Positions 52,273 to 63,429 of a stretch of 64,000 nucleotides of DNA are shown here, one piece after another (positions within the stretch are counted from its first letter, which is position 1; each line of letters starts with the position of its first letter). The stretch spans positions 3,193,014-3,257,013 of the forward strand of contig NW_021940918.1 in NCBI RefSeq assembly GCF_004337985.1, written 5' to 3'. The DNA comes from Pyricularia pennisetigena. Its lineage: Eukaryota; Ascomycota; Sordariomycetes; Magnaporthales; Pyriculariaceae. Under the pieces are notes generated by a model, which was not told the DNA's origin, searched no databases, and saw only the letters and a list, made by a program, of their open reading frames with translations. Position numbers and translations under genes: made by a program.

Positions 52273-54448
52273 ATGCATATCCCCACAATCTCATTATCCC
52301 TCGTGCTCGTCTCCGGCGTAGCGGCATCACTACCAGGGTTCCAGCCCAGCCTCGGAGGCTACAGTGTATGTGAAACAAAATCCCCGGACTATGGTTCTGT
52401 CATGTTTCTAGCAGCTTTACGTTCTAACCAATCTTGCAGGGTGGCCTTGCCAGTCGAGCCTCCATCACCATTACAGACCGCAAGAATGGCAATGTCGTAA
52501 AGGAGGAAAAGTTCAACCGAGCCGACATCACCGTTGGCGGCAGTCAGGTAGCCGAGGCAGAAGGCAACAAGGCCGCGGAGGAGGCAGAAGAAAAATTCAA
52601 GAAGAACTTGGGCATCATCGTCGACCCCAAGACCGGCACCAGCAATTCGGGCGGAGCCCTTGGCATCACCACAGGATCCGACGGCAGCGTGTCGGTCGGC
52701 GGTAAGAATGGCATCAACATCGGTGCTCCCGAAAAGGCGCAAAAGAAGAAGAGCGGTGAAGAGGCCGCCGCTCCCGCAGAGACTGAAAAGGTGGCTGAGC
52801 CAGGAAAAGAGGCTGGCGCTGGTGCCGGTAAAGAGGGTGCTGGTGCCGGAAAAGAGGGTGCCGAAGCCGGAAAAGAGGGTGCTGGTGCCGGTAAAGAGGG
52901 TGCCGGTGCCGGTAAAGAGGGTGCCGGTGCTGGCAAAGAGGGTGCCGGTAAAGAGGGTGCTGGTGCCGGNNNNNNNNNNNNNNNNNNNNNNNNNNNNNNN
53001 NNNNNNNNNNNNNNNNNNNNNNNNNNNNNNNNNNNNNNNNNNNNNNNNNNNNNNNNNNNNNNNNNNNNNNNNNNNNNNNNNNNNNNNNNNNNNNNNNNNN
53101 NNNNNNNNNNNNNNNNNNNNNNNNNNNNNNNNNNNNNNNNNNNNNNNNNNNNNNNNNNNNNNNNNNNNNNNNNNNNNNNNNNNNNNNNNNNNNNNNNNNN
53201 NNNNNNNNNNNNNNNNNNNNNNNNNNNNNNNNNNNNNNNNNNNNNNNNNNNNNNNNNNNNNNNNNNNNNNNNNNNNNNNNNNNNNNNNNNNNNNNNNNNN
53301 NNNNNNNNNNNNNNNNNNNNNNNNNNNNNNNNNNNNNNNNNNNNNNNNNNNNNNNNNNNNNNNNNNNNNNNNNNNNNNNNNNNNNNNNNNNNNNNNNNNN
53401 NNNNNNNNNNNNNNNNNNNNNNNNNNNNNNNNNNNNNNNNNNNNNNNNNNNNNNNNNNNNNNNNNNNNNNNNNNNNNNNNNNNNNNNNNNNNNNNNNNNN
53501 NNNNNNNNNNNNNNNNNNNNNNNNNNNNNNNNNNNNNNNNNNNNNNNNNNNNNNNNNNNNNNNNNNNNNNNNNNNNNNNNNNNNNNNNNNNNNNNNNNNN
53601 NNNNNNNNNNNNNNNNNNNNNNNNNNNNNNNNNNNNNNNNNNNNNNNNNNNNNNNNNNNNNNNNNNNNNNNNNNNNNNNNNNNNNNNNNNNNNNNNNNNN
53701 NNNNNNNNNNNNNNNNNNNNNNNNNNNNNNNNNNNNNNNNNNNNNNNNNNNNNNNNNNNNNNNNNNNNNNNNNNNNNNNNNNNNNNNNNNNNNNNNNNNN
53801 NNNNNNNNNNNNNNNNNNNNNNNNNNNNNNNNNNNNNNNNNNNNNNNNNNNNNNNNNNNNNNNNNNNNNNNNNNNNNNNNNNNNNNNNNNNNNNNNNNNN
53901 NNNNNNNNNNNNNNNNNGGTGGCAAGAAGGCTGGCGAAAATGAAAAGAAGGAAGCCGGCAAGGAGGGAGCCGAAGCGGAGGGTGGCAAGAAGGCTGGCGA
54001 AAATGAAAAGAAGGAGGCCGGCAAAGAGGGAGCCGAAGCAGAGGCCGGCGAAAAGGAGGGCGATACTGTCCAACAGAAGCTCGATGCTGCCAAAAAGGAG
54101 GCAGATGCTGCTAAAAACCAGGCCGATGCTGCCAAAAATGAGGGAACAGGAGTGGAAGCTGATAAAAAGGCCGGTAAAGCTGAAAAGAAGGAAGACAACG
54201 CAGCAGAAGGTGGTAAAAAGGCCGGCGAGGCTGAAAAGAAGGAAGACAACGCAGCAGAAGGTGGTAAAAAGGCCGGCGAGGCTGAAAAGAAGGAAGACAA
54301 CGCAGCAGAAGGTGGTAAAAAGGCCAGCGAGGCTGAAAAGGAAAAGGCTGCGGTCGGCTCTGGCAATAATGTGGTTATTGCTGGGTTTACATTCCTATCC
54401 GACGGTACTGTTGTTTCCCCGGACGGTACCGTTCAAAAAATGAACTAA
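52273..54448 (+). CDS. Secreted Gly/Ala/Lys/Glu-rich repeat protein, interrupted by a sequence gap
   Basis: Exon 1 (52273-52365) encodes a signal peptide (MHIPTISLSLVLVSGVAAS) and is spliced across a 74-bp GTATGT..TGCAG intron to exon 2 (from 52440). A non-repetitive head of about 110 residues follows (with GGLASRASITITDRKNG). Then come tandem GAGAGKE heptapeptides (21-bp units) up to the gap at 52970. After the gap come two 21-residue GGKKAGENEKKE units, AADAAKN-like heptads, three 17-residue EKKEDNAAEGGKKAGEA units, and a unique end, VVIAGFTFLSDGTVVSPDG, stopping at 54446-54448. The frame before the gap differs from that after it, so the 948 Ns do not represent the real length, or an intron lies inside. 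The protein is probably extracellular or wall-associated and highly charged. I do not recognise the family. Confidence 0.75.
52813..52969 (+). repeat. 21-bp minisatellite (GAGAGKE units), continuing into the gap
   Basis: Seven or more imperfect 21-bp units of the GGTGCCGGTAAAGAG type are visible before the Ns start. Copy number is unknown because the assembly breaks here. Confidence 0.85.
52970..53917. other. Assembly gap (948 Ns)
   Basis: Runs of N inside a tandem-repeat coding region; the two flanks are in different reading frames, so the size is an estimate. Confidence 0.99.
54169..54335 (+). repeat. Three 51-bp tandem units (EKKEDNAAEGGKKAGEA)
   Basis: Nearly identical 51-bp units in frame; the third has Ser in place of Gly. 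The low divergence suggests recent duplication. Confidence 0.85.
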
Positions 54449-55363
54449 AGCCATTGAGCAGGCTTTAGGATCAGAGAATGGGATTGTGTGGAATGAAGAG
54501 GAGTAAAGACTGGTTTTTTGTTTTTGTTTTAGGTATATATAGAGCTCGCTTCAAGTTTGTCAATAGTTCTAAAGGGAAACAGGTACACCAGCACTGGTCA
54601 ATTGAACGCCACATATCTGCTATGCATTTCGGTGCTTATGTTGACAATTGGACTTCTACTTTTACCTCTGTTATCTGATGAACAGAAACCAAACCCATTC
54701 ATCTACAATTGGAGTATTTAACTGTCTAAACAATTTGGTTTTTGGACTATTTCTCTACACCTGCACATTCCTTGTATCTTGCAACCTCGAACATGCCAAT
54801 GATGTTAGTGCTGACCGGGGTTGGTGCGTGGGCCGTAGGAACGAGGTAAATCAAGGCTATTTTTTTTTTTTTTCTAATCGAACCAGTCCATCCCAACGGC
54901 GGCAATCCCGATCGCTAGCATTAACTTCGGGTTTGGTTCGACAGCGATCTAACAACCGTGCGACTTCGCGGCCTCGGATTTTAGATTTAGTTGCTTCTGT
55001 AGATCATGGGAATAGTCGGTGTGAGCCGGATCAATGTACAGCCATATGCAAGAGATGACCCTCGCGACGCCGGCGCGGATTTCCCCAAACCCCCCGCAAG
55101 TGAACGGAAGCTGCGGTGTACATGCACAAGTAGTATTTTCTTTCTCTTGGCAACAAAAAGAATAAAGTTCGCTGCCCATCCTGCTTGGGCTGAAGAAATT
55201 CCAGTTTCTCAATGTCATCTGAACTCTCTTCTATTCCAGTGAATTCACCTTGTCAAACCTGTCAGCGTTGACAATCACCGTCACTAAGCGAAGACGAGGA
55301 TAACAAAAAGAACAAAGATCACAAAAGGTGAGGGAGAAAAAAAAAAAAAAAAAAAAAGGAACC
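54449..55363. other. Intergenic region
   Basis: No gene supported. A 19- to 20-base A-run lies only about 6 bases before the ATG of the next gene (around 55338-55357). Confidence 0.55.
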
Positions 55364-56409
55364 ATGGGCGACGCAAACCTATCCGCAACAGCTGCAGCCA
55401 CCCTCTTCCGGGTCGACGGCATCGTCGCCGTCATAACCGGAGGCGGCACCGGCATCGGTCTCATGATGACCCAGGCACTGGTCAACAACGGCGCGAAAAA
55501 GGTCTACATCCTCGGCCGACGAGTCGACGTGCTCGAAAAGGCCGTCGGAGAGTGTGGACCCGCCGCCAAGGGCGTCGTCATCCCCGTGCAGTGCGACGTC
55601 ACCTCGAAGCAATCCATCCAGGGCGCCGTCGACATCGTGACTTCCGAGGTCGGCTACGTCAACCTCGTGGTGGCCAACTCGGGGGCGTTTGGGCCGCCAA
55701 ACCGCTACGACCCGACAAAGACCATCTCGGAGCTCAGGCGGACGCTGTTTGACGACGTCGACATGAACGAGGTGACCCAGACCTTCCACATCAACGTCAC
55801 GGGCGCCTATTTCACCATGCTCGGCTTCCTCGAGCTGCTCGATGCCGGCAACAAGTCCGCCGTCGAGAAGGGAACTTATGGCGCCCCGCTGAGCCCCGGC
55901 GGCACGGCGCCGTCCATCCAGAGCCAAGTAGTTTTCAATGCCAGCGTGGCTGGTTACCTCAAGTCCTTCAGGTCGCCGCCTTCCTACGGTGGAAGTAAGG
56001 CTGCGCTCCTGCAGTTGACCAAGGTCGCCGCGACGATGCTTGCGACCTATGGGATTCGCGTCAATGGACTTGCTCCAGGGTGTAAGTCGTTTTTGCGTTC
56101 ATCTGCTTTTTCTTTTTTTTTCTTTCTTTCTTTCTTTTCTTTTCTTTTCTTACGGATACCGCTAATATTAATGTTAACTCCCCCTACATAGTGTTCCCCT
56201 CAGAACTGGCGTCAGTCCTCATTCAGGATAGGAATCCCGAGACGGAGAGTCCTGACCTACCTACCTTCATCCCCGCTAGGAAGTTTGGCGGTGACGAGGA
56301 GATGGGAGGGACCATACTGTACCTTGCTAGCCGCGCCGGTTCCTACTGCGATGGACTTATCCTTGTGGTAGATGGCGGCCGGTTGGCATTTACCAATTCC
56401 ACATACTAG
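55364..56409 (+). CDS. Short-chain dehydrogenase/reductase
   Basis: Two exons (55364-56081 and 56192-56409), joined across a 110-bp GTAAGT..CATAG intron, give 311 residues. The Rossmann nucleotide loop is ITGGGTGIG (about residues 25-33), followed by LGRR at the end of strand 2 (an Arg that usually favours NADP). The NAG-type motif is VVANSGAFG, the catalytic Ser lies in VVFNASVAGY, and the catalytic Tyr/Lys are in PSYGGSKAALLQ. The C-terminus has the classical GGTILYLASRAGSYCDGLILVVDGG ending in two pieces around the cofactor site. All catalytic residues are present. It is a classical SDR of unknown substrate, probably cytosolic; the neighbours give no pathway. Confidence 0.9.
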
Positions 56410-57209
56410 GCTGACATTCCGGGTTTAGATTCGCGCCTAGAGCTATAAAGAATGAGAAAAAAAAAAGCCTAGATTGAACAATGTTTGAAAAGATTTCGTC
56501 AACTACCTGAATGGCAATTCCATACTAGCTTTGTCCTGAACCGAAACGTTAAGCCAGCAGCTAACCTAATCTGAGGATGGCGTACAATTACTCTGGTCGG
56601 ACTACAAACAAAACAGCTTGGGCGTTGGTGATAGTCTGTCGGGGGTGACCCCTGAACCAGTGAAGACAATGCAAATCCGAATGTTGCCCAAGGATCTTCG
56701 CGACTAAAGATCATTCAAGGCTTGAGTTCGAAGAGTGCTCGTACTGAATCTGCTGCTAGATCCATAGTTTCCTGGAAATTTCGAAGGTCTTTTGGCCAAA
56801 CATTCATCTCCACAATGGAATACCGTTGCTTGCCTCGACCGTCACCGGGCTGGGTTTGGAGACGTAGACTGAGAGGTGCGGCTGGGTAAAATTTCCTGTC
56901 AGGAAAAGGCGCCGCTGGACTGGCTCCAAGGTCTAGAAGCCTTCTAAAAAAAATCCCAATACGCCCTTCTGCTGCTGCAGCCCATATTGGTTGGTGCGCA
57001 TATCAATACCTAACGCACGCCAACTTACACGTGCAATTCAATTTATTCGGTGGGAGAGCCATATGTTAGAGTAAGACCAACTTACACGTGCAATTCAATT
57101 TATTCGGTGGGAGAGCCATATGTTAGAGTAAGAGGCACTATGTAGACTAAAGCTCATCACAAAGATTTTATCGTGCCCCCAACGCTTACTCGCTTACAAC
57201 TATCCAATC
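56410..57209. other. Intergenic region between convergent genes
   Basis: Contains a perfect 57-bp tandem duplication (57020-57133), close to the 3' end of the HET gene. No gene. Confidence 0.6.
57020..57133. repeat. Perfect 57-bp tandem duplication
   Basis: Copies 57020-57076 and 57077-57133 are identical over all 57 bases and each holds a CACGTG core (ACACGTGC). Identity of both copies implies a recent event or an assembly artefact. Confidence 0.92.
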
Positions 57210-59309
57210 CTAAGATTCATTTCGTGCAAGAATACTCCTGATATCTTGAAACAGGGCTCCCTTTTCTAGCAGAAAATGCGCGAGCTGGTCAGGACTGTGC
57301 CCAGTAGCTATGGCTACTGGCGCGATACCGAGGGTTCTTGAAGAAGGATTGATATCAGCGTCCAGATATATAAGCAACTGCACAACTTCTTTGTGTCCGC
57401 AGCAGGCTGCAATCCACAGAGGCGTAGGGGCCAGGTCGTGGAGATTAGTTTGATTTTCCGACCCTTCCCAGGCGTCAACCCCTACGCCTTGCGATACCAG
57501 CCATTCTATAGCAGCAGTATCGCCCAGTGCTGCCGACAACCACAGTAGCCAGGGGTTATTGGTATCTCTGTCGTACGGGTCGAGCTGCTTTCCCAGCCCG
57601 CAAAGGCTGTGGATGAAATCGCTGATCAGATTACATCTCAGTCCATGCCGCCATGGGGGCTCATAAAGAAAAGGCCTGGACTTGTTGAGACCTCTTGCAT
57701 GTCTGAGGCAGTACTGTTGTAGGAGTTCGAAAGCATTTTTAACGTGAAGTTCAAACATAGACGCCGTAAGCATTCGAGGTGACTTGACGAGCAGATGCAT
57801 GATATCAATCTGACCGTCCTGTGCCGCGTGGCCAATGACAGAGCTCGGGTGCCCGAAAGTAGCCCAGATATTGATCCTATCATTGCGCAGCAGCGTGTTG
57901 ACCATCTTCCAGTTCAAATATTGCGCAGCGAGGATAATCAGTGGCGCATGGCTCTCATCACCTTTCATTTCCAGATCACTTCGTAATGAGAGAGCCTCTG
58001 TCAATCGATCAAACCCTCCATTCCTTGCTAGGAAGCAGAGTGTTGGGGTTGATGGGTAGTGCCAAGAGCCCTCGAGTAGGCTCCTGGCCGTGATTTGTGG
58101 CAGCACAGCCACAGCCAAGGTTTCTGCTAGATAATTTTCACTCAATGTTTCTGATGCATCCTCGATAGGAAGGTCAAATGGATCCCATGGCTCGGTTGCA
58201 TTGTTGATCGCATAGCCAAACAGTCGAGAGCAGAGCGACGGCAGAGAATCGATCAGATCATCCAGTGTCCAGGATGGCAAAGCATCAAAATCCACGTCTA
58301 TATCGCGGATAGAAAGTAGATAAACAAGCGTTCGCTTGATCAGAACTTGTAGGGATACCTTGTAATCAGGAACAATAAACTTTGGATTCGCAGAATCAGA
58401 AGCCATGCCGAGTAGTGCGTATATTTTATCTAGCTCGTCACTGGCCTCACTGTGGCGAGCGAACTCTCCAATCAGAAACTCCAGATCAGACCGCTCCCTG
58501 AACAAAGAGTTTTCGCGTGCTGGTCCCGGCATCAATTCCAGCACGGCCTGCTTGCCCTTGGTGATCTCGAAGCCCATGAGCATTGGCATCACGGCAAAGG
58601 TGCGTGAGGGCACCGACTGACGACCGTACATGACAAGAGCAGACCTGGCGTTTGCAGCTTCTTGTAGGATCCAGATCCTACTGAACCATGACGCTTCATA
58701 AAGTTGCGGAATTTCGGTAGTCAACTCGGTTGAGAGTTTCCACTGTGGAGAGATGCAATCGCTGTCTTCGAGGTCCTCCACAGACCCTTCCAGCTGTGCG
58801 CGCCATGCCTCGGTCGAGTTTCTTCTGTAGTCACGCCTTGCGACGACTTTCTGATCCAAAGTCTTCATCCAAGTCAGGATATCATCTGTGTGCTTCGACG
58901 CCGGGCCCAGCCATATAAGCACCTGCTCGGCGTTCTTGTAGATGAGAGTCATCTGTCCCACCTGGTGTCCACGTTCACTGAGATCCTGCTGATTTATGCA
59001 GATGGCGTCCACCCAGAGAACTCTATCCTCATTTTCGAGCCGTAGGTCTCGCAGTGCTTGGAAGAGGTTCGAGGTGACGAGGTGGACCTTGCCGTTGAGC
59101 TCAATCTTATGTTGGTCCGTCGCATCACCCCAAGTGTAAGATAGGGCCTCGTACGGAACACCGTCAACCTGGTGAAGAAATGTTTCGAAGATCTCGCATT
59201 GAATGAGGTCGGTGTCTCTATTTTCAGTGGTAGAGGCGGGGAAAAGTCGAAAAAGTCGAATGGCGTCTGTTGCGAGGTCGATTGCCTTGTATGTGTAGAT
59301 GTTGGCCAT
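57210..59309 (-). CDS. HET-domain protein with C-terminal ankyrin-like repeats
   Basis: An intronless protein of 699 residues. The heterokaryon-incompatibility domain occupies about residues 50-230, with the three classic blocks: YEALSYTWGD (53-62), LWVDAICINQQDL (98-110) followed by ERGHQVGQM, and IWLGPAS. The middle is helical without a known domain. The C-terminus has two or three ankyrin-like units, such as TPLWIAACCGHKEVVQLLI and the following DADIN. HET proteins control non-self recognition and regulated cell death when genetically different hyphae fuse, though most of the many genomic copies have no tested role. The gene is intact; its partner allele cannot be known from one genome. 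Confidence 0.92.
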   Translation of the reverse strand: MANIYTYKAIDLATDAIRLFRLFPASTTENRDTDLIQCEIFETFLHQVDGVPYEALSYTWGDATDQHKIELNGKVHLVTSNLFQALRDLRLENEDRVLWVDAICINQQDLSERGHQVGQMTLIYKNAEQVLIWLGPASKHTDDILTWMKTLDQKVVARRDYRRNSTEAWRAQLEGSVEDLEDSDCISPQWKLSTELTTEIPQLYEASWFSRIWILQEAANARSALVMYGRQSVPSRTFAVMPMLMGFEITKGKQAVLELMPGPARENSLFRERSDLEFLIGEFARHSEASDELDKIYALLGMASDSANPKFIVPDYKVSLQVLIKRTLVYLLSIRDIDVDFDALPSWTLDDLIDSLPSLCSRLFGYAINNATEPWDPFDLPIEDASETLSENYLAETLAVAVLPQITARSLLEGSWHYPSTPTLCFLARNGGFDRLTEALSLRSDLEMKGDESHAPLIILAAQYLNWKMVNTLLRNDRINIWATFGHPSSVIGHAAQDGQIDIMHLLVKSPRMLTASMFELHVKNAFELLQQYCLRHARGLNKSRPFLYEPPWRHGLRCNLISDFIHSLCGLGKQLDPYDRDTNNPWLLWLSAALGDTAAIEWLVSQGVGVDAWEGSENQTNLHDLAPTPLWIAACCGHKEVVQLLIYLDADINPSSRTLGIAPVAIATGHSPDQLAHFLLEKGALFQDIRSILARNES

Positions 59310-59393
59310 GTTTATAAGGAAAGTAAAATGCCAGTCTGGTTAATGATGCTTGTGTCTTGAGTTGTAACATGAAAAAGATTTTTTTTTTTTTTT

Positions 59394-59437
59394 NNNNNNN
59401 NNNNNNNNNNNNNNNNNNNNNNNNNNNNNNNNNNNNN
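59394..59437. other. Assembly gap (44 Ns) after a T-run
   Basis: Ns follow directly on a T14 homopolymer between the HET gene and the acetyltransferase gene. Confidence 0.99.
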
Positions 59438-59530
59438 TGGAGGTTGCTGTTTTTGTGCTGACGCTGCTGTCTGAATAAATGTATGTACCTCAGCCTACCT
59501 CCAGTGGGAAAACACTGCCATGCCATGCAA

Positions 59531-60275
59531 TCAACAGCGCCTCCGGCGCTCCTGCCACGTTTTTCTACCCAATCGCAAATACGTGCTATCCACCCACTTG
59601 CCGCCAATCTCAAAAGTCTTCTCCTTGGTATCGTAAACCACAAATCCCAACTTGCCCAGGACCTTCAATGATGCTTCATTCCTCGGATCGACGTCAGCCA
59701 CGACGAGATCACCAACCAAACTTCTTCCGTCGCTGCCACCAAAGAACAGGTGGTCGAGCACGAGTGACACAGCCTCTGTCGCCAAGCCCTGTCCCCAATA
59801 CTGCCTTGAAATCATGAAGCCGATCTCCTGGTCGCGCCAGACTCCAGCCTTGCCAATCGGCAGCAGGGTCGGCTGGCCATATGGGGCGCTCGTTTTGAGG
59901 CAGACGATGAAGTCTGTAACACCGTTGCAGGGCGCCGCGATCATTCCATTCACCCACTTTTGTGTCTCTGCGATGCTTGCATGTGGAAGTGTCGACCTAG
60001 TGCATGCGTATTGTTTTAATATCATCAATCCGTTTCGTCCCCTTCTCCAGCATACAACATTGTTCTTCTTCTGTAAAAAGAAAAAAAAGAAAAAAAAAAA
60101 GCCTTGGCGTTTTTGGATGGATTTAAAGAACAGCATACCAATACTTCATAACCTCCGCATGATTGAATGCAACATGCAGGTGTGCTGCATCTTCCGGCCT
60201 GGCACCGCGCAGCACTAGTCTCGCTGATGAGAGTTGGGTTTGGTGCTCCGCTTTCAGACCTCTAGCGGCAGTCAT
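59531..60275 (-). CDS. GNAT-family N-acetyltransferase
   Basis: Two minus-strand exons (60139-60275 and 59531-59996), joined across a 142-bp GTATGC..CTAG intron, give 200 residues. The start of the fold is SARLVLRGARPEDAAHLH, as in RimJ/RimL-type acetyltransferases. A GFMISRQYWGQGLATEAV segment supplies the acetyl-CoA pyrophosphate loop (Q/R-x-x-G-x-G/A, here YWGQGLA). VDPRNEASLKVLGKLGF is the typical helix near the cofactor adenine and pantetheine. It probably acetylates an amine on a protein or small molecule in the cytosol; the substrate is unknown. An in-frame upstream ATG exists (60386) but would add a hydrophobic leader not seen in the family. Confidence 0.88.
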
Positions 60276-60818
60276 GTCTGCATGGTTGTACACGAGCTTA
60301 AATGAGAGAAAGGATGAAGAAATAAAGGCATGATAACAGGGCAAGAGAGTTCTGTATATACAGGAAAAATGAATGAACAAGATCAAGTTGAGGCAGATTG
60401 GTGACGAACCAAGTCCATGAAATTGGCGGATACCAGCCTTGAAGTTGCGGTGAAGCAGTCATATAACAAACAGAACGAGATACAAGGCACTGTCAAATAT
60501 GACTCAGGAGAGCTGACATTCACCCCTGTTGGCCTATCAATAACAAGAATAACAAGCATAATTTAACCTAATACTAAACCAACAGTGGAAAAGTCCAATC
60601 CGTGCCAATGACAAACTGCGTCAAGATTTTTGGCAATTGAGGAACGCGTTTGTGTGCATTGAAAGAAAAAAGAGAGAGAAAAAAAAAACAAAAAGGCGAA
60701 ACAGACAAAAATACAAACGCCGTCGTAAAAGACATTTTTCAAAGGAAACAAAGACCAAGACAACGATAAAATCAACCAAGCAATAAAAACGGAACAACCA
60801 CCCCCCGCACACTTAAAA
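60276..60818. other. Intergenic region
   Basis: A/T-rich spacer between two minus-strand genes; no gene seen. Confidence 0.6.
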
Positions 60819-62080
60819 TTACCACATAATAGCAGCGCCAACAATAACAACAACCCCCAACGAGCACAACCCCCGCAGCACGGCACCCGCAGAAGCCGAC
60901 AACCCCGCAGCGCCGTTGGCCTGGACGGGCATGTCCTGAGAGCCGTTGGTCCTGCCGCTGCCCCAAGGCGAGGCGGTGACGACGGCGACGCGGGTGACGG
61001 GCACGAGGATGGTGCGCGTGACGCTGTCCTCGATGACGATGGTGGTGGTGCTCATGGCCGGGTCGTAGTAGCGCGTCGACGACGATGGCGCCATGGTGGT
61101 CGTCATGCGCCCGTCGGCGCACGGCTGCACCAGCGGCACGATGGTGATCTCGATGAAGATCTTCCAGCCCGCCGGGAGGACCCCGAGCCCGCCGCCCGTC
61201 GGGGACGCGTAGCCGTTGCACAGGCCGTTGGTGCACGTCGTCGTCGTCCAGGTCGACGTTGCCGTCTCGGTGACCACCGCGGCCGCGTCGTCGCCCGCCG
61301 CCGAGATCGTGCTGGTCAGCGTGCTGGTCGCGGCGGTGCTCGACTCCGTGCCGCCGCCGGGCAGCACGCCCTCGTCGTCCGACATGCTCATCGACGTGCT
61401 CGTGGAGAAGGTGCTCGGGGGAGCAGTCGACTCCGTACCGGGAGCCGTCGTGGAAACCGTGTCAGGGCCGACGCTCGGCGAGGTCACCAGAGGGGGAGTC
61501 GGCATGGTTGTAGACTCTGTGACTGTGGTCGGGGCAGAAGGGGTAGCCTCGGCCGTGGTGCTACTCTCCGTCACAGGGGGCTCCGGGGGGAACGGGTCGT
61601 TGAGGTTGAAGATGGCATAGAAGTTGTAGACTGAAGGGCTCGCTTGGGTTCCACCGCACGTCTCATCTGGCAGGTCCGCCTGAGCTCCGGGGCAGACAAT
61701 GTCACACTCGTCCTGGTTCTCGCGGAACTCGCCGTCTAAATCGGCGGGACCACAGTAGCATTGGCTGAGGGTGAAGTAATAAAAATAAAGAATAGAAAAG
61801 TCAGCATTATTGACAACAAGAAAAAAACGAACCAGGCATAGCACGGCTTTCTAACTTACGTTCCCTGGGAAGCAGCGGTTCCAAAGTTGTTCTCGTAACA
61901 GTGGGTCGAGCACACGACTTCGTTATTGTTCACGAAGGTCACCGGAGGAGCCAGGCCCGAGAAGTCGGCAGAGATGCATCCCAGAGGAATGTGAGCCCAG
62001 TCTTGGCCGGCAATTTGGGCAAGTGCACCGGTCGTCAGCACGGCAACGCCGGCGAGAGCCTGCTTCTTCGTGGGAAGCAT
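60819..62080 (-). CDS. WSC-domain cell-wall protein, probably GPI-anchored
   Basis: Two minus-strand exons (61860-62080 and 60819-61764), joined across a 95-bp GTAAGT..CTCAG intron, give 388 residues. A signal peptide (1-21, ending ALA) is followed by one WSC domain (about 33-120) with its cysteines, including CSTHCYEN, QCYCG and ECDIVCPG. Next come a long Ser/Thr/Pro stretch (about 135-215), likely O-mannosylated, a Thr-rich beta-like region, and a hydrophobic C-terminus (LCSLGVVVIVGAAIMW) preceded by small residues (NGAAG), fitting a GPI signal. Without a cytosolic tail it is not a classical Wsc sensor. It likely sits in the wall or on the plasma membrane and binds glycan. Confidence 0.85.
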
Positions 62081-63429
62081 GTTTTGAGGGGCCGCAGTGT
62101 GGTCCTTTACACAGTCGTGCGAGAGCGCCGGTAGTTTTGCGAGCGTTGGCAAGGTATAGAGATGACGAGAAAACAGCGCGCCGAAGAGATCGAAGCAGAA
62201 TCGCAGGCAAAAGAGTGACAAAGGTCGGTGGGGTTCGGCTTGATATGGATGATCAGAAACGCGAGAGGAAGTCGTCCTGTCATCACAGCAACGGGCCTGG
62301 CGTAGCCTTCTTTTATCTTGCTCCGGGCCATCACGAGATCAGTCAGTGGCTTGCACAAACATGCGTGGGATATCATCAGCAGCCCAGGCGAGTCTCAAAT
62401 TCCATCCTCGCCCGAGAGACATTGGCATTCGCCGATAAACACACCAGGCAACGGTCGTTGCTGACAGCGAAGCACGGCTGTGCATTTCTGAATCAGCTTG
62501 GGGCCTGGAATCCTAGACGCGCAACGTTATTTCTACAGATTCCAGAGTGGCCTCGCAAAAGAAAATCAGAGGGCCTGCCAGCCACCACCACACGGTGTTC
62601 TAGACCTAGGGGCAGGCCAGCCTCTGGGCCCCAGCTGATAGGATTGCCGTATATATCTACAAGCAGGTTGCCTCTTGCGATCTGGAACACGAGAAGCACG
62701 TAATCTTTGCTCCGATAAGCCACCCTTTTCCAACAGTCAAGCACAACGTATTCAACGGCTATTTTCCTGCGGACAAAAGCAAAAGAAAATGGTGCCCAGA
62801 AGCAATGAGCTATTTGACAACGTTTAAAGCAGGATTTTTTTTTTTAACTATCCAATCTCACCACCAGCGCATTTACTAGGCTTGCCAAAAGAATTCTCCT
62901 GTTATGAGTTCTGCGGAGGCCACTGGCATTTGTCTTTGTTGTGTTGTTGGGTCTTAGGACATGCCATTGCTGAGACGCAGGTGGCATCAACCCCTTTCGC
63001 TTCGGCAGGCCAAGGGAGGAGGGTAAGTAAACTTGCGATCCTCAAGTTGGAAAAGCCCCTAATTTCAAAGGTTCGCCGTTGCCCTTCAATTCCTGTCCAA
63101 AGCCGATTGCCCAGCCGAGATCACTCTTGATGCCCTATGACCCGGCAATCGGGGCGAAGGGACGAAAAGAGAATATGCGACAATCCAAGATATTGTATGC
63201 CATCTATGACGTCTTGGAGCAACAAAAATCAAGAACATGAAATTGCCAGGTCTTTGTTTACTTGGGTTATTTTGTTGCCATTCTCCCTAAATCGGCTTGA
63301 CTAGCCATTGCTAATAAACTGCAGTCTCGAATATGCTTCGAGTTACAAAAGAAACCCATCCAAAAAGGTCTTCGTAGAGACTTCATACATGAAGAAAGGA
63401 AAAAAAAATATGATAATCGAGAAAAAAAT
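62081..63429. other. Intergenic region
   Basis: No gene supported. The first 150 bases are the leader of the WSC gene. A T-run lies near 62836-62845. Confidence 0.55.

Noticed and set aside
52544..54366. Long minus-strand frames running through the 948-N gap
   Set aside because: They exist only because Ns are read as open; the flanking peptides are Pro/Ala/Ser and Phe/Ser repeats antisense to the secreted repeat protein.
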